Source of the DNA: Trogon surrucura
Lineage: Eukaryota > Chordata > Aves > Trogoniformes > Trogonidae
Direction of reading: 5' to 3'
NCBI GenBank assembly: GCA_020746105.1
Contig: CM036619.1
Location: 3,621,395-3,685,394 of the forward strand
DNA: 64,000 nt
In this document: positions 34,493 through 44,312 of the stretch, piece after piece
How the letters are laid out: every line of letters starts with the position of its first letter
How positions within the stretch are numbered: the first letter of the stretch is position 1
The notes under the pieces: generated by a model
What the model was told of the DNA's origin: nothing
Database searches by the model: none
The model's input: the letters and a program-made list of their open reading frames with translations, nothing else
Translations under genes and position numbers: made by a program

Positions 34493-34645
34493 CATAGAAT
34501 CATAGAATCATAGAATGGCCTAGGCTGGAAAGGACCTTAGAGATCATTTAATCCAACCTCCCTGTCATGGACAGGGACGCCTCTCAACTAGATCAGGCAA
34601 CACATGGCGACCAAACGGGGATCGAACCCGCAACCTTCGTATTAC
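34493..34645 (-). mobile_element. tRNA-derived SINE with a CR1 tail, 5' truncated
   Basis: On the minus strand the element starts with a tRNA 3' half: 'taatacgaaggttgcgggtt' followed by 'cgatccccg'. A T-stem/loop can fold (GCGGG, loop TTCGATC, CCCGT), and an RNA polymerase III B-box-like GGTTCGATCC lies at about 34618-34628. From about 34600 leftward it is CR1 3' end, with the tail attctatgattctatgattctatg. That order, tRNA head then LINE tail, is the structure of a SINE mobilised by CR1. The wording resembles a tRNA-Ile head, and zebra finch has a SINE of this type (TguSINE1), but identity with it is not shown. The 5' part, including the A box, is missing, which is usual for LINE-driven copies. 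Confidence 0.7.
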
Positions 34646-35122
34646 AAAGAAACTAAATGTAAAGACCCAGTTCAAACTCCCTGTGCTCATGCTGGAATTT
34701 ACTAGCTAAGTGAGTGGTTTAGTGAAGATTTACAATCTCAATCTTGTTTAGAATCCATGGGTTTCCAATAGATTTTATTGTGGTATGTTCCTCAGGTGCT
34801 AAGCCTTGTTTTCTAGAAAATTGAAAGTCCTCTATTTTTGATTGCTCAGATAACCTTCTGAAGAACAGGCATGGAGAGAGAAGGCTTCCTGGGTTTCTAA
34901 AGAAAGAATTGTGGTAGGCAAAATTTATTTACATTTCCTAAATTTTCAGATGAAAAGGAAGAAATAAGCCTGTGCCACAGAGGCTTGCAAAACTTCACCT
35001 GAAGAACCAGCCAAGTTCCATCGGTCAGTATCCCACATCACATAGGCTGCAAACATTGTGGTGGGGATAACACTGAAGGGGATATCAAGGTAAACTAGAT
35101 CCTTCAGCATCTGCCTCAATAT
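34646..35122. other. Unassigned sequence between SINE and CR1
   Basis: No gene or repeat recognised. Confidence 0.4.
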
Positions 35123-35360
35123 TCATAGAATCATAGAATGGCCTAGGCTGGAAGGGACCTTAGAGATCATTTAATCCAACCTCCCTGCCATGGACATCAG
35201 GGACGCCTCTCAACTAGACCAGGTTGCTCAAGACCTCATCCAACCTGGCCTTGAACAACTCAAGGAAGGGGCATCCACACCTTCTCTGGACAATTTATTC
35301 TAGAGTCTTGCCACCCTCGTACTGAAGATTTTTTTCCTAATATCCGATCTATATCTGTGC
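35123..35360 (-). mobile_element. CR1 3' end fragment, same subfamily as the SINE tail
   Basis: From 'tcatagaatcatagaatggc' through 'ctaggctggaagggacctta' and 'gacgcctctcaactagacca', then on into the CR1 coding end ('catccaacctggccttgaac'). The first 105 bp are almost the same as the SINE tail at 34493-34600; the two then diverge because this copy continues into the LINE. Confidence 0.92.
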
Positions 35361-36837
35361 CAGAAATCAGCATAGATTTCTGAGAGCAGCAACACTAAAT
35401 GCAACACTCCCTTTTCCATCTGACATCAGCCAGGATTTATACATTGGAGTGATCTTCCTTCTCCTGCCCAATGAGTATAAGGACAAAATTACAGGTCAGC
35501 AAATGCTTTAATTTGCGCATCCAATGTATTTTGCATGGGGGTTGCACAGCGTGCAGAGGGAAGGAGGTAGCAACACCTTTGTCTTTCTCTGATCATGCCT
35601 TCTAAACATACCTTGATGTTCAAGATAAGGTCTCCTCTGTGGTGTGACCAGCACACCGCTCTCCCTTCTGTCACAGCCAAAGGAATTGCAAAGGTTAATG
35701 AGCAAACATTCTCCAAACAGGCAGGGCAAAAAGATGCTGCTTCACTTTGTGAGAGTTCATATGACAAAGAAGTACAAGCGGGTGGTAATACAAAGCACAT
35801 TTCTCTCCAACAGACAGTGGTAACTCATCAGTCCTACTTCTGCCACTCACTCTAAAGAATGGAAACCATTATTCCTAATTACACAGAAGCTGAAACACAG
35901 TTTATCAATTTACTCTGAGATAGAGGGCTTGTTCCTGGGTGCAGAGAATTAATTTTCTTACGGTAATGCCTGGGAAAGCAGAAGATTGGTTCCAGTTAAT
36001 TTACACTGTCAGCGTTTTTTTATTATTATTTCATGAACAACCTCCATTTAATCAGAAGGCATCTAGAAATTGAATACAAAAGGAGACCTTTCATTATTCA
36101 CAGATAGTATCTTCCCCAATCACAGACTTGTTTGGTTAATAATAACTATTGTAAAAAAAAAAAAAAAAAGCTGTGTACAGGTTAGCCTCATAGGGCATCT
36201 TATTTATTTCTTATTTACTCTTAATACCTAAAGGAATGCTGAAGATGTGCAAAATTCTCCCCTGCTGCTCTGAGCTGGAGGGTAGAAATAGGAATTAATT
36301 TTTTTTCAGATTATTTTTGCTTCAACAAGTGAAAGTTTGATTCTGCATTTAAAAGCTAAGTGTTAAATGTGGAGAAGAATTCTCTGGCAGTGTAACTGCT
36401 GCACTACTTCATAGTGCTGCTCAGTAAATCATACACAACCCATACCTGTACCAAGACTTACCTATGTCCTCAACAGAGCTACTTAATTATTTTATGTCTG
36501 AACTATGACAGAAAATTAAAATTTTCATAAAATGTTGGTTTCCACCGCTGTGTGTCAATTTGAGGTTTTTTTGTAAATTTTCAGTGTCCTTTTGGAGAAG
36601 CGTGAAAACTTCAGGGAAAAAAACCAACTTAATTATGATTCTGCAGTTTCTGGAAAGAGTGGCTGACAGCTTTAGATTATTTTGCACACATATATACAGT
36701 TAGTTTAAATTTTTCAGAAAAAGATAAAAAAACCCCATGCATATAGATTCTACATCTAAGGAAGTAAAATAAGAACTAAAAGATATTTCAAGTTTTCACA
36801 ATTTAGAGAAAGATCTTCAAACACGATTGATCGATAG
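35361..36837. other. Single-copy AT-rich DNA
   Basis: No gene recognised. A 17-A run lies at 36153-36169. The opposed frames at 35489-35855 overlap each other and have no domain. Confidence 0.4.
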
Positions 36838-37428
36838 TTGGGATATATTAGAAGGGATGTGGCTAGTAAGTTGAGAGAGGACCTCCTCCCCCTCTACTCT
36901 GCCCTGGTGAGGCCACATCTGGAATATTGTGTCCAGTTCTGGGCCTCTCAGTTCAAGAGAGACAGGGAACTGCTGGAGAGAGTCCAGCGCAGCCACAGAG
37001 ATGATGGAGGGAGTGGAACATCTCCCTTATGAGGAAAGGCTGAAGGAGCTGGGTCTCTTTAGCTTGGAGAAGAGGAGGCTGAGGGGGTGACCTCATTAAT
37101 GTTTATAAATATGTCAAGGGGGAGTGTCAGGAGGACGGAGCCAGGCTCTGCTCAGAAATGTCCAATGATAGGGCAAGGGGCCACAGGTGCAAGCTGGAAC
37201 ACAGGAGGTTGCACAAAAACATTAGGAAAAACTTTTTTGCTGTGAGGGTGACAGAGCCCTGGCACAGGCTGCCCAGGGAGGTTGTGGAGTCTTCTTCTCT
37301 GGAGATATTCAAAACCCGCCTGGACACGTTCCTGTGTGACCTACTGTGGGTGATCCTGCTCCTGCAGGGGGGCTGGACTAGATGATCTTTTGAGGTCCCT
37401 TCCAACTCCTAATGTTCTGTGGTTCTGA
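36838..37428 (+). mobile_element. CR1 LINE fragment, ORF2 C-terminus and 3' end
   Basis: Starts within the post-RT domain ([20 protein letters not shown]), reads to LLERVQ, then goes out of frame ([14 protein letters not shown]) because of the same 2-nt deletion seen in the copy at 32663-33566. A later frame (37158-37385) gives [20 protein letters not shown]. The 3' end is 'aatgttctgtggttctga' at 37428. Confidence 0.92.
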
Positions 37429-39929
37429 ATCATCAGACAAACAGAAATAAAAGTTTAAAAAATCTTATTCATTTTGGTTCTCTATAATTCTACAATTCTA
37501 TATATAGTGATTTCCATGGATATGTATGGGGCTGTTTGTACAAATAAGGGTTCTGAGAAAGAGCCTACAGTCTCTTTCTCCATACAAATGGTGCAGATAA
37601 TAAGCCTTTCTGCCCAGGATGCTGGGAAAGTTAATTTGCTAATGCTTGTAAAGTCCTTTAAAATCTTCAGCTATAAGAATAGTAAAATATAATTATTACT
37701 TTTTAATGAACTAGAAAAAATGAGCAGCCCATCTTAGGGCTTTTCTAAACAATGTTTTCTCTTAAATTATGCATTTAATTCCTCTATATATCTACCTAGA
37801 TTTTTATTTCTTAACATGCACATCACAATTTTATCTTGGCACTGGTACAGAAACACAGATTTTCCTTGTTTCTTTCTCTGACAACTTCCTAAGCTCATTA
37901 CTATTGATTTAGGAAGTATTGAAGACAAATTAAGAAGCAGAGTTTGCAAGCAGTAAGGTGCCTCCAAGGGATTCATACCATGGGAGAAACTATCTGCAGA
38001 GCAGCAGGTAGGAGCAGAGATGAGCTCCTTTTGATGAGCTCCTTTTGAAGGAACTCCTACATTCTCCCAGAAGTCTTCTGTGAGACAACAGATGCTAAAA
38101 GCAGAATTTATCCATTGCAAGCAGAAACAGTGCTGTGAGCTTGTCCATTTGAGATGTACCCGATATGAACACTGACTTCACAGATCATCACTGAGCACGA
38201 CTTAATCAATACAGAATCTTAAGCACAGCTTAATCAATACAGAATTCCTGCAACAGTAATTAATGTGAAGTACGAAATTATTTCTGTGGATATTGATTCC
38301 ATGTGTATGCTAAAGTCTATTCTTAATTCCTAAAGACCTCTTAATCCTCTTGCCTCATTGCATCTTACCAAAGGAGGGAGGGAGTGCTAGGCTTTGCAAC
38401 AATACAATCATGAAATAAAGAATAAACCTGATCAGCGTCTCAGAAGACAGCATAATGCTTTATGTCACCAGTACCTTAGAAATGGCTTAAAATCTAATTT
38501 TTGTGAGTGCTGTGTGTACCTGTGGTACTATAAGAAGAAACAATGCTTGTAATAAGAGTAATTAAAGATTGTAAATAATTGATATACCTGCAAGGACTCC
38601 CTTACATTCGTTTTTCTGGTAATAACAGTTCCATTCATTTGAGAAACTCAGCTACTCAAGCTAATTATGTCGGTGTAAGACCAGAATCATGATGGGCAGG
38701 AACATTATTCTGATTGAAATACTGTTCTCATCCTCAAATACCTTATGGCTGTACCATCGAGTAAGCAAATGACCGCTGTACAGGACGACCTTGTAGATAT
38801 ATGTATACGCTAGGCAAAATTGCATTTATAACACCCATGGGTATCTGAAAGTAGTCTAAAAGGGTTGTTTTGGATATTTTAATCATTTTAAAAGTTCAGT
38901 CCAACTTTACTGACAGCTCTGCAGTTCTATTTGCCTCGACTGTGTTAGGAGAAAGTTTGTTTTCGTCTGTACAAACATGGCATGAGGGGGAAAGACAATT
39001 AAATAGACACTTTATCTGGCTGCAGCAAAAATGTCTGTAGGGTTACATTAAACAGCACTGTTATGTTCTCAAGCACTGTATCTCTGTGTTATAGTATTGT
39101 TGAAACAATTCCTGGAATATTTTTGAGTGAGAACAGATGTGACTTACTTTCCCAAACAATGTATCATGAGGCAGATGTGGTTTAGATGTGGCCACTCTGT
39201 TTTGGAAGATGAGAGGGTTTAATAACATGGGTATGTTCCATTTCAGACCAGTGGAGTCTAAGTACCTGCGAACTGTCCTGGGAGAGGTTTTCCCAGACAA
39301 GGCCTCTGTCGACCCCAAGAAAGGATATGTGTAACTGAAATCTCTAATGAATTTACCTAATTTACTGTACAGTACCTTTTGTCAGCGCAGTAATTCCATC
39401 ATTTCTAAATATGAATATAGACTAAGAAATTTAGAATTTTGTTTGAACCCTAACACTACAAAACAGAGCCAAGTTCACTGAAAGTTTAAGCTTAGGCTTA
39501 TTTTCAGTTTATACTAATTTATCCTAGTAAATTATATGGGCTTATTCTGAGATTGTTGTCTGGTTCTCAAGTCAAAGTCACCTGGGCACAGGCAATTACA
39601 TTTTATTATCCTTAAAAATGATATGGTAGCAGTCACACTGTCTCTTGGAAGTGATGCCTGGCCCCATGCTCTCTTTTCTACTACCATAATGACTTCTTGG
39701 GGGAATGTTATTCAGCCAGCCCCAAAAGTCTGTCAAGAATTGTTCTAATAATTTAATCATGTGGATGTTGAATTTTAGTGCCTGGAAACATTCCCCAGTA
39801 CAATATGATGCACAGCTTAGATGTGATTTCAGAAATTAGGTTTTCTCAGAATTGGAAGTGAAGGTATGGAGACATGGGAATGTAAATTGGACAGTAGCAT
39901 TTTCCATAAGAGAATTTAACATTTTTATC
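37429..39929. other. Single-copy DNA with a 28-bp tandem repeat
   Basis: No gene is supported. At 38194-38246 a 28-bp unit ('cttaatcaatacagaat' core) is present twice with two or three mismatches. Near 38022-38050 the 15-bp phrase gatgagctccttttg is duplicated. The 117-codon minus frame at 37767-38120 has no domain. Confidence 0.45.
38194..38246. repeat. 28-bp imperfect tandem duplication
   Basis: Two head-to-tail units sharing 'cttaatcaatacagaat', preceded by agcacga and agcacag respectively. Confidence 0.85.
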
Positions 39930-40546
39930 TGTGATTGGTTTTGACTGATATAAAGTTGTTTTGGGTTTGTTTTTTTTGTTTGTTTGGTTTTTTTTTACAT
40001 AGAGTCTTGTATGGGACAATGGATTGGATTTATGTTGAAGTGTCGATAACACAGGGTAGTTTTGTTATTGTTGAACAGTGCTCACACAGAGTCGAAGTCT
40101 TTTCTACTTCTCACCCCACCAGTGAGTAATCTGGACATGCACAAGAAGTTAGGTGGGGACACAGCCAGGACAGCTGACCCCAACTGACCATAGGGATGTT
40201 CCAGACCATATGATATCATGCTCAGTAGAAAAAAACCTGGGGGAAGAAGAAGGAAGAGGGATGATTAAAATAGCACCTTTTTGTGTTCCAAAGTCATCGT
40301 TATGTGTGATGGAGCCCTGCTTTCCTCGAGACAGCTGAACAACTGCCTTCTGATGGGAAGTGGTGAATGAGTCCCTTGTTTTGGTTAGCTTATGTGCACA
40401 GCCTTTGCTTTAGCTATTAAACTGTTTTTATCTTAACTTATAGGGTCAATCACTTTCACCCTTCCAAATCTCTTCACCATCCCACTGGGGCAAGTCAGCG
40501 AGCAGCTTCTTGGGGATTAGTTGCTGTCTGGGGTTAAATCACAACA
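39930..40546 (+). mobile_element. ERVL-type solo LTR
   Basis: A 617-bp segment starting TGTGATTGGTTTT and ending AATCACAACA, with imperfect 5-bp flanks (TTATC at 39925-39929, TTTTC at 40547-40551), matching the 5-bp duplication of ERVL elements. Its text is that of a common bird ERVL LTR: 'cttctcaccccaccagtgag', 'ggggacacagccaggacagc', 'gtgatggagccctgctttcc', 'tagctattaaactg' and the end 'ctggggttaaatcacaaca'. ATTAAA at 40416-40421 is the likely polyadenylation signal. The TATA region near 40225 is degraded. No internal region or partner LTR lies nearby, so it is a solo LTR left by recombination. Confidence 0.82.
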
Positions 40547-40624
40547 TTTTCCAAGCAGCCACTTTAAATCAGAGACTTGTTTTGACAGTAAGCAATTAAT
40601 TTCATTTGTATCAGAAATATTGTG

Positions 40625-41085
40625 GCTAGGGGGACCAGGGCAGTGATTGGCCCTCTGTACTCAGCAGTGGTGAGGCTGCACCTCAAGTCCTGTGTTCAGG
40701 ACTTGAACAACAAGGAAGACACTGAGGTGCTGCAGTGTGTACAAAGAAAGGCGATGAAGTTGGTGAAGGGTCTCAAGGGTCTTAAGAATGAGTCATAATA
40801 GGAGTGGCTGAGGGAACTGGCGTTCTTTAACCTGTAGAAAATGAGGCTGAGGGTAGACCTTCTTGCTCTCTACAACCACTTGAAAGGATGTTGTGGTGAG
40901 GTTGAGGTGAGGTCCTTTCTCCCAAGGTCCTTTCTCTGAGGTGTGGTGAGGTCCTTTCTCCCAAGTAACAAGTAATAGACAAGAGGAAAAGGACTCAGGT
41001 TGTGATAGGGGAAGTTTAGGTGGGATATTAGGAAGAATTTCTTTACTGAAAGAGTCATAAAGCATTGGAACAGGATGCCCAAACT
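40625..41085 (+). mobile_element. CR1 LINE fragment lacking its 3' end
   Basis: Matches the CR1 post-RT region from 'gggcagtgattggccctctg' (the GAL/LYSA block) through 'gagtggctgagggaactggc' to 'aagcattggaacaggatgcc', then stops at about 41085 before the final codons and tail. An internal duplication of 'ggtcctttctcccaag' at 40910-40965 interrupts it. It is old and out of frame. Loss of a CR1 3' end is unusual and implies a later deletion. Confidence 0.85.
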
Positions 41086-43912
41086 GTTCTTCTCTTGTTT
41101 TATTCCTCTTTGTTTTTTTCTCCATCTGCACTGAAGAACTATTCCCTTTTTTTTTTTTTCCTGGAAAGGTTTTGGTTTTTTTGGTTTCTTTTCGAAGCAC
41201 TCCTATTTCAGCTTGTCAAAAGGAATTAGGAAGTGAGAAATGCAAGCTTAATAACAGAATTACCTGTGTTTTCTAAAGTGAGGTTATATATTCAAATCAT
41301 ATCATTCAAATCTCATGAATCCCATCAGTCACGTGAAAAAAATAATGTGCTCCCACAGGATTTTCTGAAACAGAAGTGCATGTATTCATTTATTTCTTTA
41401 AAGAAAAGGTAGGACTGCCTTTTAACAGAGAGATTTGGGCTATGTTTTATAAATTTTAGAGCCAACTGATTCACAGAAGAGCAGGATTCCCTCTTTGCAG
41501 TGTTTCCTACTAGGAGCTCCAGTCTCAGAAGTTCAACTCCGAGAATCTGGCTGGGGTCACTTATCTTTTTCTATGCTTTGTGTATGCTTTTAACATGAAA
41601 GTTTGATTTCCCTCTGGAACATCAGCAGCCTGATGGCTCCATGTGTGTCCATGTTGTGTTATACTTGTCTCCCTCTTTTTACAGACCCTATGTTGCTTAA
41701 ATACACATGGAAATGTAAATTTAAGTGTCAAATAGGGATAAAAATGCTATTCTACCTCAGATGGCTGATGTGAGAATAAAGATAAAAAATTTTGAAGTGA
41801 TCAAATGCTGTGATAAAAGGGCCCTGAGATATCTCTCGGTCAAGCTAACCCAAGTTCCAGCAAAAATTCACTGATCACTTTACAGTTCAGCAAACCTGCA
41901 ACAACTGGAACCAGATGTTTCCCTTCAGGTTTTAATTAATTAAATGAGTAAAAGAGCTTTATTTTAAGCATTGCTTTTCCAAGGCTGAAGTAGCCTTTGA
42001 AAATCATGAGAGAACTGTTGGACCAAAAATGTTCAAATGTCCTAAAACACCTGCATCTCTTTTTCAGCTGGTGGCAGCTCAAGCCACCCTGTGGATTAAT
42101 AGCAAAGACTTACAGCAACTGAGGGCATGGAAAAGAGCTTGGCCCACTAATTGCTTTGCTATCTGCAAGGCCACGAATCCATCTGATTATTCAGATACTG
42201 GCATTGTCATCAGGATAAAAGAGTAACAAAATCCATGGGACTGTATGTTAAACTGGGAGGTGGCTGTCTGTGTGAAATGTGAAAAGTAAGAACAGGTAGA
42301 ACAAATCCTTCAAACTCCTGAGGATATGAGCACGTGAAGTCAATCACAGAGGAAAAACAAAAGGACAAAAAGGTTAAGCAGTTTATTTTATTTTTAGATG
42401 CAGGATTCTATAAAGACAAGATAGCATAAAGTGAGTGTGAACTAGGAGTTTTTTTGGTTGCATTTCTTAGGACATTGTTCACAGGAGCTTCAGCTGATTT
42501 TGTAGGATTTACTCAGATGTATGTACCTCAGTTTGGACACCTGGGCAAAATTGCATCCCAGGAAGAAGGTTTTCTTCCACCTCGGTTTTTCATTTGTGCA
42601 TTCTCAAAAGTAAAAATACGATGGGACACTTTGTGCAGTACATTTGTATTTCTCATCCATTTAATCTACACAGGGCAAAAAGCCCCTGTTTCTTATGGGG
42701 TGGTCTAAAAGTTGGAGCACTCAAGGAGAAATAAGAGTTCAACCCATGAAAGTTAGCTAATACTCATTTGAGAAAAAAAAAAAAAAAATCATCGCTGTGC
42801 AGCAAAGATGTAGAAACTTTTTTATATGAGAGATAGGAAGACAAATTTCTAACGGGAATGACTGCTCCATAAATGGTCCCATTGATTCTAGAGGAGAATC
42901 CTACGTCCTAGACCCTGTTCAAGGAGTCATTTTTGTTTTGTTTTTTTTTCTTTTGAGTAGCTGCTGAGTGTAATACAAAGAAATTTTCCTTAGCAAAGGA
43001 ATGAGAAGTAGCATTACAACCTGTTGTTCTTAAAAAAACCCTCAGTTTTTCAAAATAATAGAGAGTATGTTTTCCATACGGGATTCAAGTTTGTCAATCC
43101 CCAAGACCCACAAATACCAACCCTCTCTTTTGAGTCAGGCACTTTCTCCAGAGTCCTTGTTTCTGTCTCTTGACAGATCTTGCTTTTGGAGGACTTCAGC
43201 ATGTACCACAAGGAGAGGTTTGGCTCTTGTATTGAGAAGAGAAAGTGTTTAAAGCTTTGGAGAAAGCGAGTTCTCTCTGCTGTTCTATATATTACAGTCT
43301 TTGGTATCCTTCTATTTTAGGGAGCAATTTTGCCAAGCGAAATGGGTGTTGGTCTATGTGAGAAATACACAGAATCTCAGAAGTTTATGCAATCGTGTTT
43401 TGCTCAGTATTCCCAGCAATACCTCCTGAACCCTCTCATGGAACACCACCTGTGATTATTATGGAGCAACGACCATACAGTATTTCCTAACAGTCTCCTG
43501 CAACCTCAAGCCTTGCTGCAGAGATGTTGCCTTACTTATTGTTGTAGCTGATTAACTCTTGACACACTCTGAGTGCTATTTTTGCCAGGCCACGGTAATC
43601 TCTAAATCACAGCCCTCAGTGTGCACTCAGCAATGGAAGAGCATTACCTGCAATTTCCCAAGCATTTCATTTCCTTGGAAGATTTATTTATAAACAAACA
43701 GGAGTTTTATTGTTGCTTGTTGCAGACACACAGTAAATTAGGTTTTTCACGCTGAAATGCAGCAGTATACAATTCTCACTTGAGGAAAGTACTGACTGGC
43801 ATTATGGCATTGCTTTGTTAATTATATTGGCACATACACTGCTGCTCTTTAAATTAATCCTGCATACCAGAAACCCTTCGTACCTAACGATTTCCTGGAC
43901 TTCTTATACGTT
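41086..43912. other. Single-copy DNA with a possible conserved block
   Basis: No gene recognised. It has pyrimidine-rich sequence at 41090-41165, a 16-A run at 42773-42788, and a non-repetitive stretch at 43500-43760 with clean transcription-factor-like words (for example 'ttatttataaacaaacagg', forkhead-like) that could be a conserved regulatory element. The plus-strand frames at 42029-42708 have no domain. Confidence 0.4.
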
Positions 43913-44312
43913 GAAGGAAGACGAGGCTGAGGGGGGACCTCATCATGCTCTACAATTACTTGAAAGAACATTGTAGAGAGGTTGGTGCTGGTCTCTTCTC
44001 ACAGGTCATTAGGGACAGAACCAGGGGGAATGGGTTCAAGTTGCAACAGGGCAAGTTTAGACTGGACATTAGGAAGAAATTCTTCACGGAAAGAGTGGTC
44101 AGACCCTGGAACAGACTGCCTAGGGAGGGGGTTGAGTCGCCATCCCTGGATGTGTTTAAGTGTCGCTGAGATGTGGTGTTGGGTGAGATGGTTTAGGGGT
44201 GAACTTGTAGTGTAGGGTTAATGGCTGTAGTGTAGGGTTAACGGTTGGACTTGATGATCCCAAGGGTCTTTTCCAACCTGAACTGTTCTATGATTCTATG
44301 ATTCTATGATTA
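43913..44312 (+). mobile_element. CR1 LINE fragment, ORF2 C-terminus and 3' end
   Basis: From 'gaagacgaggctgagggggg' through the frame [20 protein letters not shown] and then [20 protein letters not shown], which ends at a stop near 44169, to the tail of three attctatg repeats. The 3' untranslated region carries a duplicated 'tagtgtagggttaa' (about 44206-44241). A different subfamily from the young copies at 60-63 kb, paired in wording with the minus-strand copy at 46279. Confidence 0.92.

Noticed and set aside
34600-34645. tRNA gene on the minus strand
   Set aside because: Only the 3' half with the T-arm is present; there is no D-arm or full acceptor stem, and it is fused to a CR1 tail, so it is read as a SINE head.
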